Shown: positions 17,432 through 26,275 of the stretch, piece by piece
How the letters are laid out: the number at the start of each line of letters is the position of its first letter
Position numbering within the stretch: the stretch's first letter is position 1
DNA from: Bog-756 sp963830165
GTDB lineage: Bacteria; Actinomycetota; Acidimicrobiia; Acidimicrobiales; RAAP-2
Direction: 5' to 3'
Length of the DNA stretch: 64,000 bases
NCBI GenBank assembly: GCA_963830165.1
Contig: CAWHKZ010000005.1
Location: 806,001 to 870,000 of the forward strand
Made by a program: the position numbers and the translations under genes
Notes under the pieces: generated by a model
Databases searched by the model: none
The model's input: only the letters and a program-made list of their open reading frames with translations
Told to the model about the DNA's origin: nothing

Positions 17432-18398
17432 CCAGCGTGAGCACGAACTCGTCGCCGTCGGCCACCCAGGAGTCCTCGACCTCGAGGCCGCACGCCTCGA
17501 GCTCGCCGCGCAGGGCATCGAGGGTGAACTTGGTGCTGATCTCGGTGAGGAGCTCCTCGCCCGCCGCGAACTCCACCTCGAGGTCGAGGTCCTCGACCCG
17601 GACCCGGCAGTCGTCGAGTGAGCGGAGCCACATCTCGATGCGGTGGTCCGACTCGTTCCACCGGGCCACGTGGGCGAAGCGGTCGGGCACGAAGTCGGCG
17701 CCCAGGTCGCGGTTGAGGACGTGGAGCACGTTGCGGTTGAACTCGGCCGTGACCCCGGCCGAGTCGTCGTAGGCGGCGACGAGGCGGTCCCGGTCCTTGA
17801 TCACGTCGGTCCCGAGCAGGAAGCGGTCGCCCGGGCGCATCACCCGGGCCAGCCCGTCGAGGAAGGACGAACGCTGACCGGGGTCGAAGTTGCCCACCGT
17901 CCCGCCGAGGAAGGCGAACAGGCGGCGGTCGGGGACGTCGAGCTGGTCCAGGTGGTGGTGGAAGTCGCCCACGACGGCGCGGACGGTCAGGCCCGGGTAC
18001 TCCTCGGCGATGGCGGTGGCGGCCTCCCACAGGGTGGTGTCGCTGACGTCGAGCGGTACGTAGGTGCCGAGGCGCCCGTTGTCGCGCATGGCGTCGAGCA
18101 GGACACGCGTCTTGTCGCACGTGCCGGCGCCCAGTTCGACGAGGGCATCGGCCCCGGCCGTGGCCACCATGTCCTTGGCGTGGGCCTCGAGGATCGATCG
18201 CTCGGCCCGGGTCGGGTAGTACTCGGGCAGCCGGGTGATCTCGTCGAAGAGCCGGCTGCCCCGGTCGTCGTAGAAGTAGACGGGTGGGAGCTGCTTGGGC
18301 GAGGCGGTGAGCCCGACGCGCACATCGGCCTCCATGGCCGCTCGCAGATCGGCCGAGGTGAGGTGCACGTCGATGGTGGGGGGGATCACGGTGTCCAT
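17418..18398 (-). CDS. egtD: L-histidine N-alpha-methyltransferase EgtD
   Basis: Trimethylates histidine to hercynine with SAM, the first committed step of ergothioneine synthesis. The 326-residue length is typical. Visible are the N-terminal PKQLPPVYFYDDRGSRLFDEIT block with YYPTRAER, the SAM-binding LVELGAGTCDKTRVLLD, the LFAFLGGTVGNF block and the C-terminal histidine-binding region ending STKFTLDALRGELEACG. ATG 18398 has CCGGAG upstream. It lies 54 bases downstream of egtB on the same strand, so the two are probably co-transcribed. egtA, egtC and egtE are not in the window. Confidence 0.95.
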   Translation of the reverse strand: MDTVIPPTIDVHLTSADLRAAMEADVRVGLTASPKQLPPVYFYDDRGSRLFDEITRLPEYYPTRAERSILEAHAKDMVATAGADALVELGAGTCDKTRVLLDAMRDNGRLGTYVPLDVSDTTLWEAATAIAEEYPGLTVRAVVGDFHHHLDQLDVPDRRLFAFLGGTVGNFDPGQRSSFLDGLARVMRPGDRFLLGTDVIKDRDRLVAAYDDSAGVTAEFNRNVLHVLNRDLGADFVPDRFAHVARWNESDHRIEMWLRSLDDCRVRVEDLDLEVEFAAGEELLTEISTKFTLDALRGELEACGLEVEDSWVADGDEFVLTLARRP

Positions 18399-18452
18399 GG
18401 GCTCCGGGGGGTCGGGTGAAGGGTCGGCGATGATGCCGTCCCGGACGGATGG

Positions 18453-19718
18453 TCAGGCGTTACGGGCCAACCGCAGACCGCTGAACGCCCAGCGGGCCGA
18501 GGGCGGGAAGAAGTTCCGGTAGGTGGGTCGGATGTGGTCCGGCGGGGTGGCACAGGACCCGCCGCGCAGGACGTACTGGTTCACCATGAATTTGCCGTTG
18601 TACTCGCCGACCGCGCCCGGGGCCGGGGCGAACCCGGGATAGGGACTGTAGGCCGAGGAGGTCCACTGCCAGACGCCGCCGAACGGTGGGGCCGACCCGT
18701 CGGCGGACGGTGTGGGGTGGAGCACGGCGGTGTCGAGGAGGTGGCCGGTGGTGCCGTCCTCGGTGGCCCGGGCGGTGCTCACCACCTCCCACTCGGCCTC
18801 GGTGGGCAGGCGGCTCCCGGCCCACCGGGCGTAGGCGTCGGCCTCGTAGTAGCTCACGTGGCAGACGGGACGGGTCGGATCGACCGCCTCCTCGCCGGCC
18901 AGGGTGAACTCGCGCCAGGCGTCGCCGCGCCGGGCCCAGTAGAGCGGTGCCTCCCAGCCCTCGGCATCGACCGTCGCCCACCCGTCGGAGAGCCACAGTT
19001 CGGGGCGTCGGTACCCGCCGTCGTCCATGAAGTCCTGCCACTCGCCGCAGGTGACCGGACGGTCGGCGAGGGCGAAGGGCTCGAGGTGGGTGCGGTGGCG
19101 CGGGAACTCGTTGTCGAAGCCGAACCCGCCGCCGGGGTGTCCCATCGGAACGGTCCCACCGGGATGCGAGGTCCACGTCGTCGGCTTCCCGTCGCCCGGA
19201 CGGGAGGGCTCGAGTGCCGCATAGGCCGGCAGCAGCGGGTTCTTCGACAGGACGTGTTTGATGTCCATGATGAGCAGCTCCTGGTGCTGCTGCTCGTGCT
19301 GGATGCCCAGCTCGACCAGGGCGGCCGTCGGGCGGTCGGGGCCCTCGTGCAGGAGGTCGGCCATGCCCGTGTCGACGTGGCGACGGTAGTCCGCCACCTC
19401 CACGATGCCCGGGCGGGAGATCAGCCCGCGGTCAGGTCGTGGGTACCGGTCGCCGACCCCCACGTAGTACGAGTTGAAGAGGAAGCCGAAGTCGGGGTGG
19501 AAGAGCCGGTACCCGGACAGGGAGGGGACGAGCAGGAAGGTCTCGAAGAACCACGACGTGTGGGCCCTGTGCCACTTGGTGGGGCTCACGTCCGGCATCG
19601 ACTGCACCGTCTGGTCCTCGGCCGACAGGGGCGAGGCGAGCTCCTCGGTGAGTCGGCGCGTCGCCTCGAACCGTTCGGCCAGCATCTGGTCGTCCACGGT
19701 CGTGAGGAGGTCGGACAT
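18453..19718 (-). CDS. egtB: Ergothioneine sulfoxide synthase EgtB
   Basis: Non-heme iron enzyme that joins hercynine to a thiol (gamma-glutamylcysteine or cysteine) and forms the sulfoxide. The N-terminal DinB-like domain carries the iron ligands H50 and H141-x3-H145-x-E147 (HEQQHQE). The C-terminal FGE-sulfatase domain includes VPMGHPGGGFGFDNEFPRH, SRLPTEAEWE and YVLRGGSCATPPDHIRPTYRN. ATG 19718 is preferred because GGAAGGAG stands just before it; an ATG 13 codons upstream has no such site. First gene of the egtB-egtD pair. Ergothioneine is a redox buffer typical of actinobacteria. Confidence 0.95.
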   Translation of the reverse strand: MSDLLTTVDDQMLAERFEATRRLTEELASPLSAEDQTVQSMPDVSPTKWHRAHTSWFFETFLLVPSLSGYRLFHPDFGFLFNSYYVGVGDRYPRPDRGLISRPGIVEVADYRRHVDTGMADLLHEGPDRPTAALVELGIQHEQQHQELLIMDIKHVLSKNPLLPAYAALEPSRPGDGKPTTWTSHPGGTVPMGHPGGGFGFDNEFPRHRTHLEPFALADRPVTCGEWQDFMDDGGYRRPELWLSDGWATVDAEGWEAPLYWARRGDAWREFTLAGEEAVDPTRPVCHVSYYEADAYARWAGSRLPTEAEWEVVSTARATEDGTTGHLLDTAVLHPTPSADGSAPPFGGVWQWTSSAYSPYPGFAPAPGAVGEYNGKFMVNQYVLRGGSCATPPDHIRPTYRNFFPPSARWAFSGLRLARNA

Positions 19719-19922
19719 CCCCGCTCCTTCCGGCTCGCCTGGAGGATCGTCGGTCACCCTCCGGAACGAGCGACGGTGACCACGGGAGAACTTACCCGGA
19801 ACCGTCCCGGATCATGCCGTCCCCGGCTCCGGCCCGCCCACCGCGGTCCCGTGGAAGGGGCGTAGGCCCCGGTCGCGGGCGCCGGCCCGCCCACTCCGTC
19901 CGGCGTCCGAACTCGACGTCGA

Positions 19923-19966
19923 CGCGAGTCGAGGGTGCCTGCACCGCGAGTCGAGGGTGCCTGCAC
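19923..19966. repeat. Tandem 22-base duplication downstream of kdpE
   Basis: Two identical 22-base units, 19923-19944 and 19945-19966, each containing GAGTCGAGGGTGCCTGCAC. They end six bases beyond the kdpE stop codon. The rest of the 254-base gap to egtB contains no recognisable gene. Confidence 0.8.
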
Positions 19967-19972
19967 CGACCC

Positions 19973-20668
19973 TCAGGCGACGCTCCCGGGGCCCGGCTGG
20001 ATGCTGTACCCGACGCCCGGTGCCGTCTGGATCAGCGTGCCCGATTCGTCGTGGAGCTTCTGGCGCAGCCGGTGCACGTAGGTGCGCACGTACTGGCCCT
20101 CCTGGCTGTAGCCGGGCCCCCATACCGCCGACAGGATCATCTGGCGGGTGCAGGTCTTCCCCGCGTGCCGGGTCAGGAAGGAGAGCAGGTCGAACTCGCG
20201 TGCCGTGAGCTCGACCCGGTCGCCGTCGAGGCGGGCCTCGTGGTGCACGAGGTCGAGCTCGAGCGGTCCCACGGTGACGGTCTCGGGTACGGGCTCGACG
20301 GCTTCGGGGGACCGGTGGCGGATGGCGGCGCGGATCCGGGCCTCGAGCTCCGCCATGCCGAACGGCTTGGTCACGTAGTCGTCGGCTCCCCCGTTGAGCG
20401 CCGCGACCTTGCGGTCCTCGGTGCCACTGGCCGACAGGATGATGATCGGCACCTCGCTCCACTGGCGGATCCGCTTGCACACGGACAGCCCGTCGATGTC
20501 GGGGAGCCCGAGGTCGAGGACGATGACGTCCGGGGTGACGAGAGCGGCCTGCGAGATTCCCTGCTCGCCGTTGGCCGCACTGACGACCTCGTGGCCGCCG
20601 GCGCGCAGGCTGACGCGCAGCGCCCGCAGGAGCGAGGGATCGTCGTCGATCACGAGCACCTTGGCCAC
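19973..20668 (-). CDS. kdpE: KdpE-type response regulator (first Kdp system)
   Basis: OmpR/PhoB-class DNA-binding response regulator, expected to activate kdpFABC when phosphorylated by the KdpD kinase half next to it. Receiver domain: acidic pocket IDDDPSLLRAL, phospho-acceptor region VIVLDLGLPDIDGL, SASGTED and the conserved Lys in DDYVTKPFGMAEL. The C-terminal winged helix includes LTAREFDLLSFL and YVRTYVHRLRQKL. The 231-residue length is normal. It starts five bases after the kdpD C-terminal-half stop, so the two are one operon on the minus strand, divergent from kdpFABC. Confidence 0.92.
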   Translation of the reverse strand: MAKVLVIDDDPSLLRALRVSLRAGGHEVVSAANGEQGISQAALVTPDVIVLDLGLPDIDGLSVCKRIRQWSEVPIIILSASGTEDRKVAALNGGADDYVTKPFGMAELEARIRAAIRHRSPEAVEPVPETVTVGPLELDLVHHEARLDGDRVELTAREFDLLSFLTRHAGKTCTRQMILSAVWGPGYSQEGQYVRTYVHRLRQKLHDESGTLIQTAPGVGYSIQPGPGSVA

Positions 20669-20673
20669 GTCCG

Positions 20674-22213
20674 CTACCGCCGCCCGCCGTCGGCGCCGCT
20701 GCCGTTGCTGCTGTTGCCGTCGATGGGACCGCTGGCGCCGGTACCGGCGCCGGCACCGCCGTCCCGTGCGGCCGGCAGCGTGAAGACGAACCGGGCCCCG
20801 CCACCGGGTGCGTCCTCCACCCAGATGTGCTCGCCGTGGGCCTCCACGAACGTCTTGGCGATGGTCAGGCCGAGGCCGGTCCGGCCTCCGGTGTCGAAGC
20901 GCACGAACCGGTCGAAGACGGCCTCGCGCTCGGACACCGGGACGCCCGGACCATGGTCGGACACGGCGACCGCCACCCGTCCGTCGTACCGCTCGCCGGA
21001 GACGGTGATCACGCTGTGCGGCGGCGAGTGGCGGACGGCATTGTCCAGGAGGTTAGCGAGCACCTGGCCGATCAGGAGGTGGTCGACCTCGACGTCCGGC
21101 AGTCCGCCGTCGACGACCACGTCCACCCGGTGGTCACCCAACGCGGAGCGCAGCGCCGCCACGGAGTCGTTCACGAGGTCGGGAACGGCGATGGTGGCGG
21201 GTCGGACCTCGAGCTCCCCGGCGTCGATCCGGGTCATGTCCAGGAGACTGGTCACCAGGCGGGTGAGCCGGTCGGTCTCCCTGTCGATCAGGGTGTAGAG
21301 CTCCTCGGTGTCGGCGTCCGACAGCGGGGCGGGGGGATCGAGGAGGATCGAGGACGCCACCTTCATGGTGGCGAGCGGCGTGCGGAGGTCGTGGGAGACC
21401 GCGCCCATCAGGGCGTGGCGCAACCGGTCGACCTCCTCCAGCAGCTCCGTGCGGAGGGCCTGCTCGCGGAGCTGGGCCCGCTCGAGGGCCAGGGCGGAGT
21501 GGTTGGCGAACGTCCCGAGCAGGGCCCGGTCGGCCTCGTTGGCCGGGAGCCCCCGCAGGGCCAGGATGCCCACCGGCCGCCCGGCGGCAGTCAGGGCCAC
21601 GGTGTGCATGGCGGCGGAGGAGCCGCCGGCCGTGCCCAGGCGGACCGGGACCCCGGACCGGGGGTCCAGCTGGCGCAGCTCCTGGCGGGACAGTTCCTCG
21701 CCGGCCGACGCGGCGATGGTCAGCCGGCCGCCGTCGGGGACCAGGAGGGCCACCCCCGGCACCGCGAAGACGCTCGCCACGACCCGGACGATGGTCTTGA
21801 GCAGGTCCTCCACGGACTGGTCCTCCACCAGCAGCTCGGACAGCTCGAAGAGCCGACGGGTCTCCTCGGCCCGCCGGTTGGACTCGGCGCGAGCCGACCT
21901 GGAGGTCGGCCACCACCCGGGCCACCAGCACCATGACGACCACGTAGACGATCAACGTCTCCCAGTTCCGGGGATTGGCCACGTTTAGCCGGTAGTAGGG
22001 CGGGAGGAAGAGGAAGTCGTAGACGAGGAAGCCGGCGGCCACGCTCACCACGCCGGCGGCGAACCCCCCGACCATGACCCCGGCAACGACCGGCAGGATG
22101 AGGGCGGTGGCGGCCGCGGCCACGCTCAGGTGCGGGCGGGACGGCACCATGGCGGCACCGAGGGTGACCGCCAGGAGGATACCGATGACCGCTCCCAACA
22201 GGCCTCTGCGCAC
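20674..22213 (-). CDS. kdpD: KdpD C-terminal half: DUF4118-GAF-histidine kinase, one frameshift
   Basis: A membrane sensor kinase equal to the C-terminal half of KdpD. From GTG 22213: a signal-anchor-like segment and further membrane helices of the DUF4118 domain (ILLAVTLGAAMVP, TALILPVVAGVMVGGFAAGV, TLIVYVVVMVLVARVVADL), then after a shift near 21898 ESNRRAEETRRLFELSELL, a GAF domain, HisKA with H in GAVSHDLRTPLATM, and HATPase with NLLDNAVRHSP, DHGPGVP and TGLGLTIAKTF. The N-terminal KdpD/USP half is absent and is encoded separately at 26973-28268. GACAAT six bases before the GTG suggests a leaderless transcript. It would autophosphorylate and pass phosphate to the adjacent KdpE. Confidence 0.88.
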
Positions 22214-22261
22214 CCCGCGATTGTCCCACCGATGGGAACCGGCAGTCCGGTGATGGGCCGC

Positions 22262-22310
22262 TGTTCACAGATTATTGATCCCTGCGGGCTGCTGTTCACA
22301 ACCTGTTCAC
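22262..22310. promoter_or_regulatory. TGTTCAC direct repeats, candidate KdpE binding site
   Basis: TGTTCAC occurs at 22262-22268, 22293-22299 and 22304-22310. The last two are 11 bases apart, about one helical turn, the arrangement favoured by OmpR-class regulators. They lie between the divergent kdpD half and kdpF genes, just before the hexamer at 22322. Control by KdpE is inference. Confidence 0.5.
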
Positions 22311-22333
22311 GGCGACGGCCGGATACTCGACGC

Positions 22334-22417
22334 ATGGCAGACTTCCTCGTAATCCTCGGCATGCTCGGCTTCGCCGCTGCGATGCTCGGACTCATCTGGG
22401 CCCTGGACCGGGTATGA
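22334..22417 (+). CDS. 27-residue membrane peptide upstream of kdpF
   Basis: A tiny ORF, ATG 22334, encoding one hydrophobic helix (FLVILGMLGFAAAMLGLIWAL) with a charged C-terminal DRV. GATACT lies six bases before its ATG, so it appears to be the first, leaderless cistron of the kdp transcript. Its stop overlaps the kdpF start as ATGA. It is not KdpF itself, which follows. A similar short ORF before kdpF occurs in other actinobacteria, to my recollection; function unknown, perhaps an accessory peptide of the Kdp complex. Confidence 0.65.
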   Translation: MADFLVILGMLGFAAAMLGLIWALDRV

Positions 22418-22503
22418 CACTCACCCAGGGCATTCTCCTCGGCGTCGCCGTCCTGATGTTCATCTATCTGGGCGTCGCCATGTTCAAGCCCGAGAAGTTC
22501 TGA
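22414..22503 (+). CDS. kdpF: Potassium-transporting ATPase subunit KdpF
   Basis: A 29-residue single-helix peptide, sequence core GILLGVAVLMFIYLGVAMF ending PEKF, which matches the characteristic PEKF/PEKL end of KdpF. It stabilises the KdpFABC complex in the membrane. ATG 22414 overlaps the previous small ORF by four bases, and kdpA starts one base after its TGA. It is too short for ordinary gene callers. Confidence 0.88.
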   Translation: MTLTQGILLGVAVLMFIYLGVAMFKPEKF

Positions 22504-22504
22504 C

Positions 22505-24193
22505 ATGGGCCTCACGTGGACGATCATCACGCTGGTCATCGCCCTGGGCCTGACCTGGCGCTACCTCGGGTCCTACATGGCCGCCGTCTTCGACGGCAGG
22601 GTGCACTTCCTCGGGTGGGCCGAACGGCCGGTCTACCGGTTGCTCGCCACGTCACCCGACAAGGAGCAGAACTGGAAGCGCTATGGCGCGTCGATGGTCA
22701 TCTTCTCGACCGTGGCCATGGCCGTGACCTACCTGCTCCTCCGGATCCAGGGGTCGCTACCCCTCAATCCGCAGCATCTGGGTCATGTGGGACAGGCGCT
22801 CAGCTTCAACACCGCGGCCTCGTTCATGACCAACACGAACTGGCAGAACTACGGCGGCGAGTCGACCATGTCGTACTTCTCGCAGATCGGCGCCCTCACC
22901 CTCGAGCAGTTCCTGAGCCCGGTCATCGGAATCGCCGTGGCCATCGTGCTCGTGCGCGGGTTCTCGAGGCGCAACTCCCCGACGATCGGGAACTTCTGGG
23001 TCGACATGACCCGGGGCCTGCTGTACATCGTCATCCCGATCGCCTTCCTCGGCGGGCTCGTCTTCGTCGGCCAGGGCGCCGTGCAGACCCTGGCCGGGAC
23101 GGTCAGCTTCCACGACGCACTCAACGGAGTGTCGCAGACCATCGCGCGAGGGCCGATCGGGTTCATGGAGTCGATCAAGCAGCTGGGTAACAACGGAGGT
23201 GGCTTCCTCAACGCCAACTCGGCGACGACCTTCGAGAATCCCACCGGCGTGACCAATTGGCTGTCCATCTACCTGCTGCTCGCCATCCCGTTCGCGCTGA
23301 CCTACACCTTCGGGAAGATGGTGGGCAGCATCCGCCACGGTGCCGCGCTGCTGGCGGCCATGGTCATCATCTTCGCCGTGTGGGTGGGTTACACCAGCTA
23401 CGCCGAGCACCAGCAGAATCCGGCCGTGGCTGCCGCCGGAGTGCACTCCACGGTCGGTAACACCGAGGGCAAGGAGGTGCGTTTCGGCGACACCTCCACG
23501 GCCCTGTTCGGGGTGGCCTCGACCAATACCTCGACCGGCTCGGCCGACGGCTCCTATGACTCGTTCACCCCGATCGGTGGGCTGGGCCTGATGAGCGGCA
23601 TGATGCTCGGCGAGGTGACACCCGGTGGTGCGGGCAGCGGTCTCTACACGATCCTCATCTACGCCATCATCGCCGTGTTCATCGGCGGGCTGATGATCGG
23701 GCGAACGCCGGAGTACCTGGGCAAGAAGATCCAGGCCAAGGAGGTGAAACTCGCCGGCCTCGGGGCCCTGGTCATGCCCATCATCGTGCTCGTCTTCACC
23801 GCCATCGCCGTGTCGGTCCACGCCGGTCGGGCCGGGCCGCTCAACGCCGGCCCCCACGGGTTCTCCGAGATCCTCTACGCCCTGACCTCGCAGGGCAACA
23901 ACAACGGCTCCGCCTTCGGCGGCCTCACCGGGAACACCCCCTTCTACAACATCATCGGGGGGATCGACATGCTCCTGGGGAGGGTGGGGATCATGATCCC
24001 GGCACTGGCCCTCGGTGGCACGCTCGCCGCCAAGAACGTCGTGCCGGAGTCGCTCGGCACCTTCCGGACCGACAACGGCATGTTCGTCGGCCTCACCATC
24101 GGTGTCATCGTGATCATCGGTGGCCTCACCTTCTTCCCCGCCCTCGCTCTCGGCCCGATCGTCGAGCAGCTCAGCCACGGAAAGTTCTTCTGA
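22505..24193 (+). CDS. kdpA: Potassium-transporting ATPase potassium-binding subunit KdpA
   Basis: The 562-residue potassium-selective channel-like subunit of the KdpFABC pump, with about ten membrane helices. Typical blocks: RYLGSYMAAVF near the N-terminus, NTAASFMTNTNWQNYGGE (first selectivity loop region), LGNNGGGFLNANSATTFENPT, and TSQGNNNGSAFGGLTGNTPFYN (later selectivity loops). It starts one base after kdpF, and its TGA overlaps the kdpB ATG. Length and motifs are normal, so the transporter is probably functional. Confidence 0.97.
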   Translation: MGLTWTIITLVIALGLTWRYLGSYMAAVFDGRVHFLGWAERPVYRLLATSPDKEQNWKRYGASMVIFSTVAMAVTYLLLRIQGSLPLNPQHLGHVGQALSFNTAASFMTNTNWQNYGGESTMSYFSQIGALTLEQFLSPVIGIAVAIVLVRGFSRRNSPTIGNFWVDMTRGLLYIVIPIAFLGGLVFVGQGAVQTLAGTVSFHDALNGVSQTIARGPIGFMESIKQLGNNGGGFLNANSATTFENPTGVTNWLSIYLLLAIPFALTYTFGKMVGSIRHGAALLAAMVIIFAVWVGYTSYAEHQQNPAVAAAGVHSTVGNTEGKEVRFGDTSTALFGVASTNTSTGSADGSYDSFTPIGGLGLMSGMMLGEVTPGGAGSGLYTILIYAIIAVFIGGLMIGRTPEYLGKKIQAKEVKLAGLGALVMPIIVLVFTAIAVSVHAGRAGPLNAGPHGFSEILYALTSQGNNNGSAFGGLTGNTPFYNIIGGIDMLLGRVGIMIPALALGGTLAAKNVVPESLGTFRTDNGMFVGLTIGVIVIIGGLTFFPALALGPIVEQLSHGKFF

Positions 24194-26262
24194 TGACGAT
24201 GACCACCACCCAACCCGAGCAACCGTCGCCCGGCGCCGAGGCCCACGGCGTGGCCCAGGCCCGAGGGCTGTTCGACGGCCCGATCCTGCGCCAGGCGCTG
24301 ATCGACTCCTTCAAGAAGCTGAACCCGACCCAGCAGATCCGCAACCCGGTCATGTTCGTGGTGCTCGTCGGGACGGTGATCACCTTCATCGAGGCCATCG
24401 CCCACCCGAGCACCTTCACCTGGTCGATCACCATCTGGCTCTTCCTGACCGTCATCTTCGCCAACTTCGCCGAGGGCATGGCCGAGGGACGGGGCAAGGC
24501 CCAGGCCGACACGCTGCGGCGGATGCGCTCGGAAACCGAGGCCCGGCGATTGAATCCCGACGGTACCGAGGAGCTGGTGGCGGCCGCGTCGCTGAGCAGG
24601 GGCGATCTTGTCGTCTGCGAGGCAGGTGACCTGATCCCCTCGGACGGCGACATCATCGAGGGCATCGCCTCGGTCGACGAGTCGGCCATCACGGGCGAGT
24701 CGGCCCCGGTCATCCGCGAGTCGGGCGGTGACCGCTCGGCCGTCACCGGCGGCACCAAGGTCCTGTCCGACCGGATCGTGGTGCGCATCACCGCGGAGCG
24801 GGGCCAGACCTTCCTCGACCGGATGATCACCCTGGTGGAAGGGGCCAACAGGCAGAAGACCCCCAACGAGATCGCCCTGACCATCCTGCTGTCGGTGCTC
24901 ACCATCGTCTTCCTGCCCGTCGTGGTGACCCTCCAAGCGTTCGGCCACTACTCCGGAGCGACGGTATCCGTCGTGGTGCTGATCGCCCTGCTGGTCTGCC
25001 TCATCCCCACCACCATCGGCGCCCTGTTGTCCGCCATCGGGATCGCGGGCATGGACCGCCTGGTCCAGCGCAACGTGCTGGCCATGAGCGGCCGGGCGGT
25101 GGAGGCGGCCGGTGACGTGCAGACCCTCCTGCTGGACAAGACGGGAACCATCACCCTCGGCAACCGGATGGCGTCGGACTTCTTCCCGGTCGGCGGCCAC
25201 AGTGAACAGGACGTGGCCGACGTGGCCCAGCTGGCTTCCCTGGCCGACGAGACGCCCGAGGGCCGCTCCATCGTGGTGCTGGCCAAGGAGCGCTTCAACA
25301 TCCGGGAGCGCGAGCTCGAGGGCGACCACGAGTTCGTCCCCTTCACCGCCCAGACCCGGATGTCGGGCCTCGACATCGGCTCCCGCCAGATCCGCAAGGG
25401 GGCGGCCGACTCGGTCAAACGGTGGGTGGCCGACAACGGCGGCACCGTGCCCGACGACCTCGACACCATCGTCGAGCGGGTGTCGCGGGCCGGCTCCACC
25501 CCGTTGGCCGTGGCCGACGGGACCAGCATCCTCGGAGTCATCGAGCTGAAGGACGTGGTGAAGCAGGGCATCAAGGAGAAGTTCGACGAGATGCGCCAGA
25601 TGGGCATCCGGACGGTGATGATCACCGGGGACAACCCGCTCACCGCGGCGGCCATCGCCCAGGAGGCCGGCGTCGACGACTTCCTGGCCGAAGCCACGCC
25701 CGAGGCCAAGATGGCCCTCATCAAGGCCGAGCAAGAGGGCGGCAAGCTCGTGGCCATGACCGGCGACGGCACCAACGACGCCCCCGCCCTGGCCCAGGCC
25801 GACGTGGGCGTGGCCATGAACACGGGGACCACGGCGGCCAAGGAGGCCGGCAACATGGTCGACCTCGACTCCAACCCGACCAAGCTCATCGACGTCGTGG
25901 AGATCGGCAAGCAGCTGCTCATCACCCGGGGATCGCTCACCACGTTCTCGATCGCCAACGACGTGGCCAAGTACTTCGCCATCGTCCCGGCCCTGTTCAT
26001 CGCCACCTATCCGCAGCTCGCGCCGCTCAACATCATGAGGCTGCACAGCCCGCAGAGCGCGGTGCTGTCGGCCGTGATCTTCAACGCACTGGTGATCGTG
26101 GCCCTCATCCCCCTCGCCCTGCGCGGTGTCAAGTTCCGCGCCGCCAGCTCGCAGGCCATCCTGCGCCGCAACGTGTTCATCTACGGAGTCGGCGGCATCA
26201 TCGCCCCCTTCATTTTCATCAAGCTCATCGATCTCGTGCTCGTCGCACTGCACGCCTACTGA
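24193..26262 (+). CDS. kdpB: Potassium-transporting ATPase ATP-binding subunit KdpB
   Basis: P-type ATPase subunit (689 residues) that hydrolyses ATP to drive potassium uptake by KdpA. Key segments: actuator loop SAITGESAPVIRESGGDRSAVTGGT, the phosphorylation motif LLDKTGTITLGN, nucleotide-domain FTAQTRMSGLD, MITGDNPLTAAAIAQEAGVDDF, and the hinge MTGDGTNDAPALAQADVGVAMN. Membrane helices flank these. The start overlaps the kdpA stop by one base. Second structural gene of kdpFABC. Confidence 0.97.
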   Translation: MTMTTTQPEQPSPGAEAHGVAQARGLFDGPILRQALIDSFKKLNPTQQIRNPVMFVVLVGTVITFIEAIAHPSTFTWSITIWLFLTVIFANFAEGMAEGRGKAQADTLRRMRSETEARRLNPDGTEELVAAASLSRGDLVVCEAGDLIPSDGDIIEGIASVDESAITGESAPVIRESGGDRSAVTGGTKVLSDRIVVRITAERGQTFLDRMITLVEGANRQKTPNEIALTILLSVLTIVFLPVVVTLQAFGHYSGATVSVVVLIALLVCLIPTTIGALLSAIGIAGMDRLVQRNVLAMSGRAVEAAGDVQTLLLDKTGTITLGNRMASDFFPVGGHSEQDVADVAQLASLADETPEGRSIVVLAKERFNIRERELEGDHEFVPFTAQTRMSGLDIGSRQIRKGAADSVKRWVADNGGTVPDDLDTIVERVSRAGSTPLAVADGTSILGVIELKDVVKQGIKEKFDEMRQMGIRTVMITGDNPLTAAAIAQEAGVDDFLAEATPEAKMALIKAEQEGGKLVAMTGDGTNDAPALAQADVGVAMNTGTTAAKEAGNMVDLDSNPTKLIDVVEIGKQLLITRGSLTTFSIANDVAKYFAIVPALFIATYPQLAPLNIMRLHSPQSAVLSAVIFNALVIVALIPLALRGVKFRAASSQAILRRNVFIYGVGGIIAPFIFIKLIDLVLVALHAY

Positions 26263-26275
26263 TGGAGTCAGTCTG

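Noticed and set aside
19754..20804. Open frames on both strands across kdpE with repeated Ser/Arg/Gly content
   Set aside because: KdpE has complete receiver and winged-helix domains on the minus strand; the others are shadows.
22214..22333. A c-di-AMP (ydaO) riboswitch in front of kdp
   Set aside because: The gap is only 120 bases, shared by two divergent genes, and lacks the conserved ydaO core; direct repeats explain it better.
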